A DNA stretch of 64,000 bases from an uncultured Burkholderiaceae bacterium. Lineage in GTDB: Bacteria; Pseudomonadota; Gammaproteobacteria; Burkholderiales; Burkholderiaceae_B. Positions within the stretch are counted from its first letter, which is position 1, and every line of letters starts with the position of its first letter. Positions 33,167 to 41,518 of the stretch are shown here, piece after piece. The stretch spans positions 157,054 through 221,053 of the forward strand of contig CAKSZL010000005.1 of the NCBI GenBank assembly GCA_934525625.1, written 5' to 3'. Below the pieces are notes generated by a model, which searched no databases, had not been told where the DNA came from, and worked only from the letters and a program-made list of their open reading frames with translations. Both the position numbers and the translations under genes were made by a program.

Positions 33167-33195
33167 CGCCCCGGCAATGCCCGAACGCCGGGGCG
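33167..33195. terminator. GC-rich hairpin between convergent genes
   Basis: Perfect 9-bp arms, CGCCCCGGC and GCCGGGGCG, with an 11-base loop between the convergent kinase and GlcG/HbpS-like genes. There is no T run, so termination is only plausible. Confidence 0.4.
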
Positions 33196-33202
33196 CGCTG
33201 GC

Positions 33203-33619
33203 TCAACGCGCCACTTCGAGCAGGGCGCGTATGCCCGCCTGGGCGACCTCGGCGTCTTCGGAAGACTTGCGGCCCGATACCCCGACCGCGCCGATGACCT
33301 GGCCGTCGTGCTCGATGACCACGCCGCCCTCCAGCATCGCAGGTAGCCCGGGCGCGGACAAAAATGCCGGGCGCCCCTGATTGATCATTTCTTCGAAGCG
33401 CTTGCTGTCGCGCCGCGCCAGCGCGGCGGTGCGCGCCTTGCCCATGGCCATCTCCGCCGTCATGGGCGGCGCGCCGTCCAGGCGCAGCAAGGCCAGCAGG
33501 TGGCCGCCGTCGTCGACCACGGCTATTGTTACCGCCCAGCCCCGCGCCTGGGCGTGGCGCACCGCGCCCGCCATGACGAATTGCGCGTCTTCCTGTTCCA
33601 ATACCGCTTTCTGCTTCAT
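33203..33619 (-). CDS. GlcG/HbpS-family heme-binding-like protein
   Basis: 138 residues of the DUF336 (GlcG/HbpS) family, small alpha/beta proteins; some bind heme or cobalamin, but many are uncharacterised. VTIAVVDDGGHLLALLRLDGAP, the middle RPAFLSAPGLPAMLEGGVVI and GAVGVSGRKSSEDAEVAQAGI are typical. ATG 33619 was chosen for its ribosome site (TAGGAGCAAAC); the frame continues upstream to 33688 without a better start. No signal peptide. Confidence 0.8.
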   Translation of the reverse strand: MKQKAVLEQEDAQFVMAGAVRHAQARGWAVTIAVVDDGGHLLALLRLDGAPPMTAEMAMGKARTAALARRDSKRFEEMINQGRPAFLSAPGLPAMLEGGVVIEHDGQVIGAVGVSGRKSSEDAEVAQAGIRALLEVAR

Positions 33620-33730
33620 GTTTGCTCCTACGTAGCCTATGCCTATCGCCTTGCGAGATGCGCGCCCCGCGGACGCCCGGCAATTCATTGTAAGCTCGGC
33701 TCTGTTACATGTTTGCTTGCATCCTAAAGC

Positions 33731-33759
33731 TTTACTCAGTTTGCCTGATTAGGTAAAAT
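33731..33759 (+). promoter_or_regulatory. Promoter upstream of the NlpC/P60 gene
   Basis: TTTACT (33731-33736), 17 bases, TAAAAT (33754-33759). The predicted transcript starts near 33766 and would have a leader of about 180 bases before the chosen start codon. Apart from this promoter I see nothing in the 326-base gap. Confidence 0.55.
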
Positions 33760-33945
33760 CCGCCCGAGCCGGAGGCCCCTTTACACTTCTTTTTGCCCTT
33801 TCATCTAGGGTACGGGAGTGGCGCTTTAAAAAATCCGGTGTTGCGATTCCGCTACACGATTCACCACGCTGTTGCTACACGGTATTGCTACTTGGCGATA
33901 CAGCGCAAGGCGGCACGCGGTGACCCAAGGCAGGTAAACCAGCGC

Positions 33946-34725
33946 ATGGCCACAGCGCAGCAGCTTGCTGTGCCGCACGCCATACTGCAAACGCAAACGA
34001 ACATAGTACTGATGCCACCACAGCAGCCCCTACCTCAACCCTTACCGCATGCCACGCTGCACACACAGCAGCCAACGCAACTCGCAGAATCGAGCGCACG
34101 AAGTCGCTTTCTGCGCATGCTGGGTAAAGGCGGGTTGCTGGGATGCGTGCTGGTTCTGGCGGGGTGCGCCGCCACGACGTCCCAGCAGCAGCCAACGCAG
34201 GCCTCACGTCTCGTTCGCGACACTTATCTTTCCCGCACTCAGTCCGACCCCTTGGGCGCCTACCTGGCCAGCAAGGAATTCAGCAACCCCTACGCCAACG
34301 AAGTCTATCCCGCCTCCATTCCCACGCCCAGCCGCATGCTGGCCAATGCGGCGCTGGATCACCTGGGCGTCAAGTACAAATATGGCGGCACCGAACCCAA
34401 TACCGGTTTCGACTGCAGCGGCCTGGTCACCTACGCCGCCGAGAAATCGCTGGGCCTGAAGCTGCCGCGCCGTTCGCGCGACCTGGCGCGCCTGGGCACC
34501 TCCGTCTCCCGCAACGAACTCAAAAAAGGCGACCTGGTGTTCTTCAATACGCTGGGCAGCCGCTTCTCTCACGTCGGCATCTATCTGGGCGACCAGCAGT
34601 TCGTGCATGCCCCCCGCTCCGGCGCGGTGGTGCGCGTGGAAAGCATGGCCACCAACTACTGGCAAAAACGCTATAACGGCGCCCGCCGCCTGGACACCCA
34701 GACCACCGCCAGCCTGCTCAAGTAA
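33946..34725 (+). CDS. NlpC/P60-family lipoprotein, probable murein endopeptidase
   Basis: Cysteine peptidase of the MepS/Spr type that cuts peptidoglycan cross-links or stems. The catalytic triad is visible: Cys157 in GFDCSGLVTY, His209 in RFSHVGIYLG and His221 in QQFVHAPRSG. A lipobox (LVLAGC) lies at about residue 75 from this start, which is very late for a lipoprotein signal. A start at 34117 would place the cysteine at residue 17, and 34012 is a further option. I kept 33946 because AAGGCAGG lies upstream, but the mature protein is the same. Predicted outer-membrane anchored. Confidence 0.82.
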   Translation: MATAQQLAVPHAILQTQTNIVLMPPQQPLPQPLPHATLHTQQPTQLAESSARSRFLRMLGKGGLLGCVLVLAGCAATTSQQQPTQASRLVRDTYLSRTQSDPLGAYLASKEFSNPYANEVYPASIPTPSRMLANAALDHLGVKYKYGGTEPNTGFDCSGLVTYAAEKSLGLKLPRRSRDLARLGTSVSRNELKKGDLVFFNTLGSRFSHVGIYLGDQQFVHAPRSGAVVRVESMATNYWQKRYNGARRLDTQTTASLLK

Positions 34726-34825
34726 GCGGCGCCTCCGGCCCACAAGCCGAAAAAAGCTCCAACGCTGCGCCTGCGGCTTGCAGTCCACCTCGCGGGCCTG
34801 CATGCTTGGTTCATCCCCAAAGGCG

Positions 34826-34945
34826 GCGCTTTTGCCTTGGGAGCGGCCCGGCGGCAAAAAATACCCCCACGCCGCGCCTTCGGCTTGCTGCCCCCCAAGG
34901 GGGGCACTTTTTGCCTTGGGAGCGGCCCGGCGGCAAAAAAAGCGC
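34826..34945. repeat. GC-rich REP-like units, inverted orientation
   Basis: The same family as at 13783 and 24967, here as its reverse complement: one full unit preceded by a partial one (CTTTTGCCTTGGGAGCGGCC occurs twice). It lies between the NlpC/P60 gene and the 3' end of the DUF2325 gene. Confidence 0.8.
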
Positions 34946-34968
34946 CCATTACCGGGCGCTTGTCATTT
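34940..34968. terminator. Bidirectional terminator hairpin
   Basis: AAGCGCCC-6-GGGCGCTT, with a run of A on the left (from the repeat) and GTCATTT on the right. It could stop both the NlpC/P60 transcript and the convergent DUF2325 transcript. Confidence 0.6.
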
Positions 34969-34987
34969 CCTGCTCTCTATTTATATA

Positions 34988-35344
34988 TCAGGCGGCGTAG
35001 CGCAGCGGCATTTCTTTGCCTTTGCGGGCCACGGGGCAGGCTTCGCAATAGCCGCCCTGCGCCAACGCCTGCTTCATGCAGCAGACCGAGCGCCTACATG
35101 CCAGTACGCGGATACCCGAACGCTGCGCCGCCGCGCGGAAGGTTTTCATGACGTTATGCCCCAGGAAATCCGTCAGCAGAATAAGCAGATCGGTGCCGGA
35201 CGGCAGTTGCAGCGTCTTTTTCTGGTGCGAGGGGTCGCGCCCGCTGATGTGATGCTTGATAGTGATGTTGTGCCCTTTGAGCAAGTCGGGGATGTTACCC
35301 AGACGATCGGCGCCGACGATGACGGCGTTGACGGTTTCGGACAT
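34988..35344 (-). CDS. DUF2325 protein under Fur control
   Basis: 118 residues of the DUF2325 family. The N-terminus VNAVIVGADRLGNIPDLLKGHNI looks like half of a Rossmann-type fold. The C-terminus is cysteine-rich (CRRSVCCMKQALAQGGYCEACP), which suggests metal or Fe-S binding. The function is unknown. ATG 35344 follows GTGGAGGCGACT. A Fur box overlapping its promoter implies induction under iron starvation, so a role in iron handling is the best inference. Confidence 0.7.
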   Translation of the reverse strand: MSETVNAVIVGADRLGNIPDLLKGHNITIKHHISGRDPSHQKKTLQLPSGTDLLILLTDFLGHNVMKTFRAAAQRSGIRVLACRRSVCCMKQALAQGGYCEACPVARKGKEMPLRYAA

Positions 35345-35368
35345 AGTCGCCTCCACAGGAAAATGTTG

Positions 35369-35387
35369 GATAACGATAATCATTCCC
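35369..35387 (-). promoter_or_regulatory. Fur box over the DUF2325 promoter
   Basis: GATAACGATAATCATTCCC matches the 19-base Fur consensus at 16 positions. On the minus strand it overlaps the -10 element (TATCGT, 35373-35378), which is 17 bases from TTGACT (35396-35401). Bound Fur would block the polymerase. Confidence 0.75.
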
Positions 35388-35501
35388 ATTAATAAAGTCA
35401 ATAGGAACAATTCTTGTTTCCGTTAATTTAATTTTCCGGAGATGTCGGCAGGTTTCCGTCCGGCAACAGACGGCCTGGAACCGAGCCATCCAGCGCTTGG
35501 C

Positions 35502-35576
35502 GTATTTTTGGTTTAAGCGATGGCAAGCTTAGTCAACGCTGAGGTCGAGAGTCGGCTCAAGAACACAAACCAATCA
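35502..35576. repeat. Nested inverted-repeat element, copy B (deleted form)
   Basis: Left end of element A (ATTTTTGGTTTAAG, then AGTCAACGCTGAGGTCGAGAG) joined directly to its right half (GGCTCAAGAACACAAACC). The palindromic interior and the right outer arm are missing. The right edge coincides with the stop codon of cysB (35574-35576). Confidence 0.7.
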
Positions 35577-36524
35577 AGTCGATGCCGGCGTCTGGTCGAG
35601 CACGTCCTGGACGACGTCGCGCGTCAGCTCGGGGGACAGCATTTCCAGCAGGACGAACACGTAATCGCGCAGGAACACCCCCGACTTGATGGCGACGTTG
35701 GTGGTATGGGTGCCGAACAGATGCCCCGCCGGCAGGCCCACCAGGCCCTTGTCGCGGCGCGGGTCGAACGCCATGCCGGCGATGATGCCCACGCCCAGGC
35801 CGACGTCGACGTAGGTCTTGATGATGTCGGCGTCGATGGCTTCGAGCACGATGTCGGGCTGCACGCCGGCCGCCTCGAAGATTTCGTCGATGCGGCGCCG
35901 GCCCGAGAACTGCGGGTCGTAGGTGATGAGCGGATACTGGGCCAATTGCTCCAGCGAGAGTTCGCGCGCCTGGCTGGAGGTTAGTTCGGTAAGCGGGTGG
36001 TCGGGCCGCACGACAATGACGTGCTGCCACGAATACACCGGCAGGGCCGCCAGGCCAGGCGTAACGCCCAGGGTTTCCGTGGCCAGCGCGATGTCGGCCT
36101 GCTCGTGCAGCACCATCTGCGCCAGCGTGGGCGGGTTGCCTTCGGCCAGCGACACCCGAACCTTGGGAAAGCGCTTGCGGAAGTCTGGAATCACCTTGGG
36201 CAGTATGTAGCGCGCCTGGGCGTGGGTACAGCCGATGACGACCCCGCCCTCGTCGCGCTGCGCGAATTCGGCGCTGACTTTCTTCAGGTTGTCGACCTCG
36301 CGCATGATGCGGTCTATGACTTGCGCCACGGCCGAGCCCGGCTTGGTCAGGCCCTTGATGCGCTTGCCGTGCCGTTCGAAAATCTTGATGCCCAGTTCGT
36401 CCTCGAGTTCGATGATGGCCTTGGACACGCCCGGCTGAGACGTAAACAAAGCCCGCGCGGCATCCGTCAAGTTGTAGTTGCGACGTATGGTTTCCCGCAC
36501 GAAACGGAACTGTTGCAAGTTCAT
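35574..36524 (-). CDS. cysB: CysB-type LysR transcriptional regulator
   Basis: 316 residues. The winged HTH at 1-60 (LTDAARALFTSQPGVSKAIIELEDELGIKIFERHGKRIKGLT) and the effector domain QFSGRRRIDEIFEAAGVQPDIVLEAIDADIIKTYV match CysB/Cbl, regulators of sulfur assimilation that sense O-acetylserine. Its stop lies at the edge of repeat copy B. The 226 bases upstream are AT-rich around 36640-36700 and probably hold its promoter. Confidence 0.9.
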   Translation of the reverse strand: MNLQQFRFVRETIRRNYNLTDAARALFTSQPGVSKAIIELEDELGIKIFERHGKRIKGLTKPGSAVAQVIDRIMREVDNLKKVSAEFAQRDEGGVVIGCTHAQARYILPKVIPDFRKRFPKVRVSLAEGNPPTLAQMVLHEQADIALATETLGVTPGLAALPVYSWQHVIVVRPDHPLTELTSSQARELSLEQLAQYPLITYDPQFSGRRRIDEIFEAAGVQPDIVLEAIDADIIKTYVDVGLGVGIIAGMAFDPRRDKGLVGLPAGHLFGTHTTNVAIKSGVFLRDYVFVLLEMLSPELTRDVVQDVLDQTPAST

Positions 36525-36750
36525 GGTGGACCTCAGGCCTGGATTCTCGGAACAGCGGCGAATCCGCCTGGGGACTCCGCCGGCGCGAGCCGGGCGGGGT
36601 CGCAGCCATCAGGCGAACCGGCGCGCGCTTAAGGATTGTAAGTTATAAAGCGATAGTTATATATCCAAATAGAGAATATACATATAGCCGTAACTACCAC
36701 CCCGGACGCTTGACGCGCGCCGCCCCGGCTGCCATGCGCGGCGGACGCGC

Positions 36751-37869
36751 TCAGGCCGCCACGGCCGGCTTGCCGTGATTCCTGGGCGCCTTGACGCGCA
36801 GCTTGCGCCACAGCATATAGGCCATCAGCGCCGCGAATATGGCGTGCACCAGCCACAGCCCCACCCCGAAATCCAGTTGTCCGCCGCGTATCCAGCCGCG
36901 GGAGAGGTTGATCAGGTTCATATATAGCAAGCCCACCAGGCCTGCGATGAGCAGGTCGCCCGAACGCCCCAGGCGCGGGTTGACCGCCCCCAGCGGAATC
37001 GCCAGCAGCGCCAGGTTGAGCGCCGCCAGCGGCAGGGCCAGCCGCCACATCAGTTGCGAACGCGCGTCGTCGGTGTCGTCGCGCACCAGTTGCTCGGTAG
37101 GCCTGGCCTTGATGCGCCGCTCGACCATTTCACGCATGGCGGCGGGCGTCAGCGCGTCTTTGCTTTCCAGGCGCACGCCGTATTTCTCGAAGTCGAACAG
37201 GCGGAATTCGGGCGTGCCCGGCTTGAGGTCGTAGCGGTGGCCCTCGCCCAGCACCAGGAAGCGATCGCCGTTTTCCTCGGTTTGCACGTAGGCGCGCTCG
37301 GCGGTGATGACGTTGAGCCATTCGCCGTCGCGCACGCGCGCCACGATGCGGCCCAGTTCGTCTTGAGCATTTTCGGGCGCTTCGGCGAAGAATACGCGGT
37401 TGCCGCCCTCGGTTTCGATGAACTGCCCCACGCTGACCTTGGAAATGTCGGAGCGCTGCTGGTAGCGCTCGCGGTATTCTTCGATCTGCCCATAGGCCCA
37501 GGGCGAGGCGAACAGCGTCAGGAAGCCGATGAGCAGCGCCACCGGCACCGCGCAGCGCAGCACCGGGTTGATCCAGCTTTTCAGGGAAAGCCCGCTGGCG
37601 AACCAGACCACCATCTCCGACTCGCGATAGCTGCGCGTTACCGTGGTTAGCACGGCGATGAAGATCGATACCGACAAGATGACCGGCAAAGCGGTAATAC
37701 TGGAGAACGTGGCCAGCCCCACGACGACGTCGGCGCCGATGGCGCCTTCCGCGGCATCGCCCAACAGGCGCACCAGCAGCACGCTAAGCCAGACGATGAG
37801 CAGTGTGGACACCACCACGCCGGCGTGGCTCAGGATCTCGGCCACGACCGAGCGCTTGAATAATGACAT
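36751..37869 (-). CDS. lptF: LptF, LPS-export ABC permease subunit
   Basis: One of the two permeases of the LptB2FG transporter, which extracts LPS from the inner membrane. 372 residues with six predicted helices and a large periplasmic beta-jellyroll between helices 3 and 4. It starts MSLFKRSVVAEILSHAGVVVSTLL, with FASPWAYGQIEEYRERYQQRSDISKV in the middle. It is divergent from pepA, as in many proteobacteria. The usual neighbour lptG does not follow; cysB is next. Confidence 0.92.
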   Translation of the reverse strand: MSLFKRSVVAEILSHAGVVVSTLLIVWLSVLLVRLLGDAAEGAIGADVVVGLATFSSITALPVILSVSIFIAVLTTVTRSYRESEMVVWFASGLSLKSWINPVLRCAVPVALLIGFLTLFASPWAYGQIEEYRERYQQRSDISKVSVGQFIETEGGNRVFFAEAPENAQDELGRIVARVRDGEWLNVITAERAYVQTEENGDRFLVLGEGHRYDLKPGTPEFRLFDFEKYGVRLESKDALTPAAMREMVERRIKARPTEQLVRDDTDDARSQLMWRLALPLAALNLALLAIPLGAVNPRLGRSGDLLIAGLVGLLYMNLINLSRGWIRGGQLDFGVGLWLVHAIFAALMAYMLWRKLRVKAPRNHGKPAVAA

Positions 37870-37916
37870 GCGACAATATGCAGGATTAGACTTCTAGGGA
37901 CCTCTAAGGAATCCGT

Positions 37917-39416
37917 ATGGAATTTAGCACACAGACCTCTGCCTCGGTACACCAGATCAAGACCGCCGCGCTGGCGGTCGGTATTTTCTCGGACGGCGAA
38001 CTCGGCCCCATCGCCGACACCATCGACCGCGCCGCCAACGGCGCGCTGCGCGAAGTCCTCAAGACGGAATTCCAGGCCAAACCGGGCAGCCACGTGGTGC
38101 TGCGCGACCTGCCCGGCGTCAGCGCCCGCCGCGTCGTGCTGGTGGGGCTGGGCAAAGAGGCCGATTACCAGGCCAAGACGCACGCCCAGGCCGAACAGGT
38201 TTTCGCGCGCTATTGCGTGCAGGCCCGCCTGGCTGAAGGCGTCTCCACGCTGGCCTCCATCGAGTGCCCCGGCTCCAGCCTGGCCGAGCGCGCCAGCGCG
38301 CTGGCCGTCGCCGCCGGCCAAGCCACCTACCATTACGACGCCACGCTGGGCAAGGCCGACGCCGACAGCCGCCCCAAGCTCAAGAAGCTGGCGCTGGCCG
38401 GCATTGCGCGCGGGCAAAGCGCCCAGGCGCAAAAAGGCCTGGCCCAGGGCAGCGCCATCGCCAACGGCATGCAATTGGCGCGCACGCTGGGCGACCTGCC
38501 CGGCAACGTCTGCACGCCCACCTACCTGGCCGACACCGCCCGCAAGCTGGCGCGCAGCCATAAGAGCCTGGGTGTCCAGGTGATGGGCACCAAGCAGCTC
38601 GAAGCCCTGAAAATGGGCGCTTTCCTGTCGGTGGCCAAGGGCTCGTACGAACCGCCCGCCTTCATCGTGCTGCGCCATACGCCCGCCGCCAAGGCCAAGG
38701 CCAAGAAGGCCCCCATCGTGCTGGTGGGCAAAGGCCTTACCTTCGACGCCGGCGGCATCTCGCTCAAGCCCGCCGCCAACATGGACGAAATGAAATACGA
38801 CATGTGCGGCGCCGCCAGCGTGCTGGGCGCCATGCAGGCCGTGGCCGAACTCGGCCTGGAACGCGAAGTCATCGGCGTGGTCGCCTCGTGCGAAAACCTG
38901 CCCAGCGGGCGCGCCAACAAGCCGGGCGACGTCGTCACCAGCATGTCGGGCCAGACCATCGAAATCCTCAACACCGACGCCGAAGGCCGCCTGGTGCTGT
39001 GCGACGCCCTCACCTACGTCGAACGCTTCAAGCCCGACACCGTCATCGACATCGCCACGCTTACCGGCGCTTGCGTGGTTGCGCTGGGCCATGTGAACAC
39101 GGGCCTGTTCACCAAGGACGACGAACTGGCCGCCCAGTTGCTGGCGGCCGGCAAGCAGGCCAACGACACCGCCTGGCGCCTGCCCCTGGAAGAAGCCTAC
39201 CAGGAACAACTGCGCTCGAACTTCGCCGACATGGCCAACATCGGCGGCCCGCCCGCCGGCTCGGTCACGGCTGCCTGCTTCCTGGCGCGCTATACCGGCA
39301 AATACCGCTGGGCGCACCTGGACATCGCCGGTACGGCCTGGCGCAGCGGCAAGGACAAAGGCGCATCCGGCCGTCCGGTGCCGCTGCTGGTGCAGTTCCT
39401 GGTCAACCATGCCTGA
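37917..39416 (+). CDS. pepA: Leucyl aminopeptidase (M17)
   Basis: Cytoplasmic hexameric dizinc aminopeptidase of 499 residues. The metal and catalytic signature is complete: GKGLTFDAGGISLKP (Lys and Asp ligands), MKYDMCGAASVLG and NTDAEGRLVLCDAL. In E. coli PepA also binds DNA and helps Xer resolution. It overlaps holC by 8 bases. Ribosome site AAGGAA lies before ATG 37917. Confidence 0.96.
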   Translation: MEFSTQTSASVHQIKTAALAVGIFSDGELGPIADTIDRAANGALREVLKTEFQAKPGSHVVLRDLPGVSARRVVLVGLGKEADYQAKTHAQAEQVFARYCVQARLAEGVSTLASIECPGSSLAERASALAVAAGQATYHYDATLGKADADSRPKLKKLALAGIARGQSAQAQKGLAQGSAIANGMQLARTLGDLPGNVCTPTYLADTARKLARSHKSLGVQVMGTKQLEALKMGAFLSVAKGSYEPPAFIVLRHTPAAKAKAKKAPIVLVGKGLTFDAGGISLKPAANMDEMKYDMCGAASVLGAMQAVAELGLEREVIGVVASCENLPSGRANKPGDVVTSMSGQTIEILNTDAEGRLVLCDALTYVERFKPDTVIDIATLTGACVVALGHVNTGLFTKDDELAAQLLAAGKQANDTAWRLPLEEAYQEQLRSNFADMANIGGPPAGSVTAACFLARYTGKYRWAHLDIAGTAWRSGKDKGASGRPVPLLVQFLVNHA

Positions 39417-39864
39417 GATCCGTACCCGGGTCGACTTCGCCTTCGGCGCGCCAGACCGCTGGCGCGCCGCCTGCCAGGTGCTGGCGCGGCACCACGGCGC
39501 CGGGCATGAAGTCGTCGTCTATTGCGCGCAGGCCGAACCCCTGCGCGCCTTCGACACCTTGCTATGGGGCTTCGATCCCACGGCCTTCATTCCCCATGTG
39601 ATGGCCGACGACCCCAGGGCCGCGCAAACGCCCATATTGCTGACGCCGCAGCCGCTGACGCCCGAACAGGCCGGCAAGCCGCAGGCCTGGCTGCTGAACC
39701 TGGATATCGCCTGCCCGCCCATGGCGGCGCAATACCAGCGCATACTCGAAATCGTCGCCGCCGACGATGCCGACACCACCGCCGCCCGCACCCGCTGGCG
39801 CGAATACAAGCAACTGGGCTTCGAGGTGGTGGGGCACGATTTGGCCAGCCGCAAGCGGCTGTAA
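39409..39864 (+). CDS. holC: DNA polymerase III chi subunit
   Basis: 151 residues. RVDFAFGAPDRWRAACQVLARHH, VVVYCAQAEPLRAFDTLLWGFDPTAFIPHV and RWREYKQLGFEVVGHDL are typical of HolC, which links the clamp loader to SSB. The order pepA-holC is widely conserved. The next feature downstream is a 60-nt-core hairpin repeat. Confidence 0.92.
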   Translation: MPEIRTRVDFAFGAPDRWRAACQVLARHHGAGHEVVVYCAQAEPLRAFDTLLWGFDPTAFIPHVMADDPRAAQTPILLTPQPLTPEQAGKPQAWLLNLDIACPPMAAQYQRILEIVAADDADTTAARTRWREYKQLGFEVVGHDLASRKRL

Positions 39865-39868
39865 TCAT

Positions 39869-39968
39869 TCCATTTTCAGATTGGACGAGTACGCGAAGGC
39901 GAAGCGCAGACAGTACAAGTCGTACGGCAAGCGAAGGCGACAAAGTAATCGTCCAATCTGAAAATGGA
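39869..39968. repeat. 60-nt-core hairpin repeat, copy 3
   Basis: Perfect 20-bp arms (39869-39888 and 39949-39968, TCCATTTTCAGATTGG inward) around a core of exactly 60 bases nearly identical to copies 1 and 2. Several arm bases differ from copy 2, each matched by a change in the opposite arm. It lies between the convergent holC and phosphorylase genes and might serve as a terminator. Confidence 0.85.
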
Positions 39969-39997
39969 ATATCAGGTCGAACGATCCGGGAATGGAA

Positions 39998-41509
39998 TCA
40001 AACGACCTTGATGATGTCGGCCTCGCTACGCCAGTAATCCAGCGCGTAGTCCAGCTCGCCACGGCTTTGCGCGTGCAGCGTCAATAAAGGCTGATGCCTG
40101 GCGACTTCGTCGCCCAGCCGCGCATGCATGACCAGGCCGGCCGCCTTGCTGTCGGGGGCGCCGGCCAGCTTGGCCAGCCGCGCCAGCCGCCGGTTGTCTA
40201 TGTGCACGACGCGCCCGGCGCGTTGCGATTCCAAGGGGTGTAGATACTGCGCCTGGGGCAGGACGCGCATGCCGCCCTGGGCCTGCACGATTTGCTGGAA
40301 TTTTCGCCAGGCCCGGCCGTCGGCCAGGGTTTCCAGCGCCATGGCCAGGCCCCGCCCCGGCGCGGCGGCGCCGCCTATCTCCAGCGCCGCGCCCGCCAGG
40401 CGCGCCGAGCGCTGGCGCAAATCGTCGGGCGCATCGGGCTCGCCTTGCAGTACCGCCAGCACGTCGCGCGCCTCCAGCGCCGGGCCGATGCCGCGCCCCA
40501 CGGGCTGGGTGCCGTCCGTTTCCAGGCAGGTGACGATGAGCCCTATTTGCGCGCCCACGCTGACGAGCCGTTGCGCCAGATGGTCGGCCGCTTCGGTGCT
40601 GCGCACCTTGGCCGTGGGCCCTACGGGAATGTCGATGACGACGTGCGTGGCCCCGGCCGCCACTTTCTTGGACAGCACCGAGCCGATCAACTGCCCCTCG
40701 GTGTCGATGTCCAACTCGCGCTCGACGCGCACGAACACGTCGTCCGCCGGGCTCAGATGCACCGCGCCGCCCCAGGCGACGCAGCCGCCGGTCTGGCCGA
40801 CCACGCGGCGCATGTCGGCCATGCTGAGCGCAACCGGCGCCAGGGTCTCCATGGTGTCGGCGGTGCCCGCCGGCGAGGTGATGGCGCGCGACGAGGTCTT
40901 GGGCATGATCAAGCCGTGCGAGGCGACGATGGCCACGACGATGGGCGTGGTGCGATTGCCCGGCAGGCCGCCTATGCAGTGCTTGTCCAGCACGATGGGG
41001 GCGTCCCACACCAGGCGTTCGCCCACCGCCACCATCGCGCGCGTCAGCGCCACGGTTTCGGCCTCGTCCAGCGGCAAGGCCGCGCTGGCCGTCAGGAACG
41101 CCGCCAGTTGCACCTCGCTGTAGCGCCCCGCCGTCACGTCCCTGACGATGGACAGCATGGCGTCTTCGTCCAGCCTGTGGCCGTAGATGCGCCGGCGCAC
41201 GCTGGCCAGCGACTCGATGATGCGCGGGTGCGCGACCTCGACCGCGCCGCCCTCCTCCACACCCAAGCGGCGCCAAGCCTCTTCGGACAAGGCTATGGTG
41301 TCGGGCGGCAGCCAGTCGTCCACCTGATACAGAATGGCCAGCACTTCGCGGTCGCCCGCGCGCACCAATACCTGCGAACGCTGCGACAGCCCCTCGGAGC
41401 GACAGACGTGGCAATCGGTGCGCATGACCGCAATGGCCTGATGCTGGGCATGCAGACGCATGCGCATGGCTTTCAGCCTGGGGGCGCGTGGTTCCGTGGG
41501 CTTGCGCAT
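39998..41509 (-). CDS. Thymidine/NMP phosphorylase family protein with N-terminal domain
   Basis: 503 residues, about 60 to 80 longer than E. coli DeoA and close to archaeal AMP phosphorylases. About 85 N-terminal residues form an extra domain (VLVRAGDREVLAILYQVDDWLPPDTIALSEE). The glycosyl-transferase family 3 core carries DKHCIGGLPGNRTTPIVVAIVASHG, and IMPKTSSRAITSPAGTADTMETLAPV is the pyrimidine/AMP phosphorylase signature. Whether it cleaves nucleosides or nucleotides cannot be read from sequence. It is last in a three-gene operon, 9 bases after the beta-CASP gene. Confidence 0.82.
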   Translation of the reverse strand: MRKPTEPRAPRLKAMRMRLHAQHQAIAVMRTDCHVCRSEGLSQRSQVLVRAGDREVLAILYQVDDWLPPDTIALSEEAWRRLGVEEGGAVEVAHPRIIESLASVRRRIYGHRLDEDAMLSIVRDVTAGRYSEVQLAAFLTASAALPLDEAETVALTRAMVAVGERLVWDAPIVLDKHCIGGLPGNRTTPIVVAIVASHGLIMPKTSSRAITSPAGTADTMETLAPVALSMADMRRVVGQTGGCVAWGGAVHLSPADDVFVRVERELDIDTEGQLIGSVLSKKVAAGATHVVIDIPVGPTAKVRSTEAADHLAQRLVSVGAQIGLIVTCLETDGTQPVGRGIGPALEARDVLAVLQGEPDAPDDLRQRSARLAGAALEIGGAAAPGRGLAMALETLADGRAWRKFQQIVQAQGGMRVLPQAQYLHPLESQRAGRVVHIDNRRLARLAKLAGAPDSKAAGLVMHARLGDEVARHQPLLTLHAQSRGELDYALDYWRSEADIIKVV

Positions 41510-41518
41510 GACTCGTCC

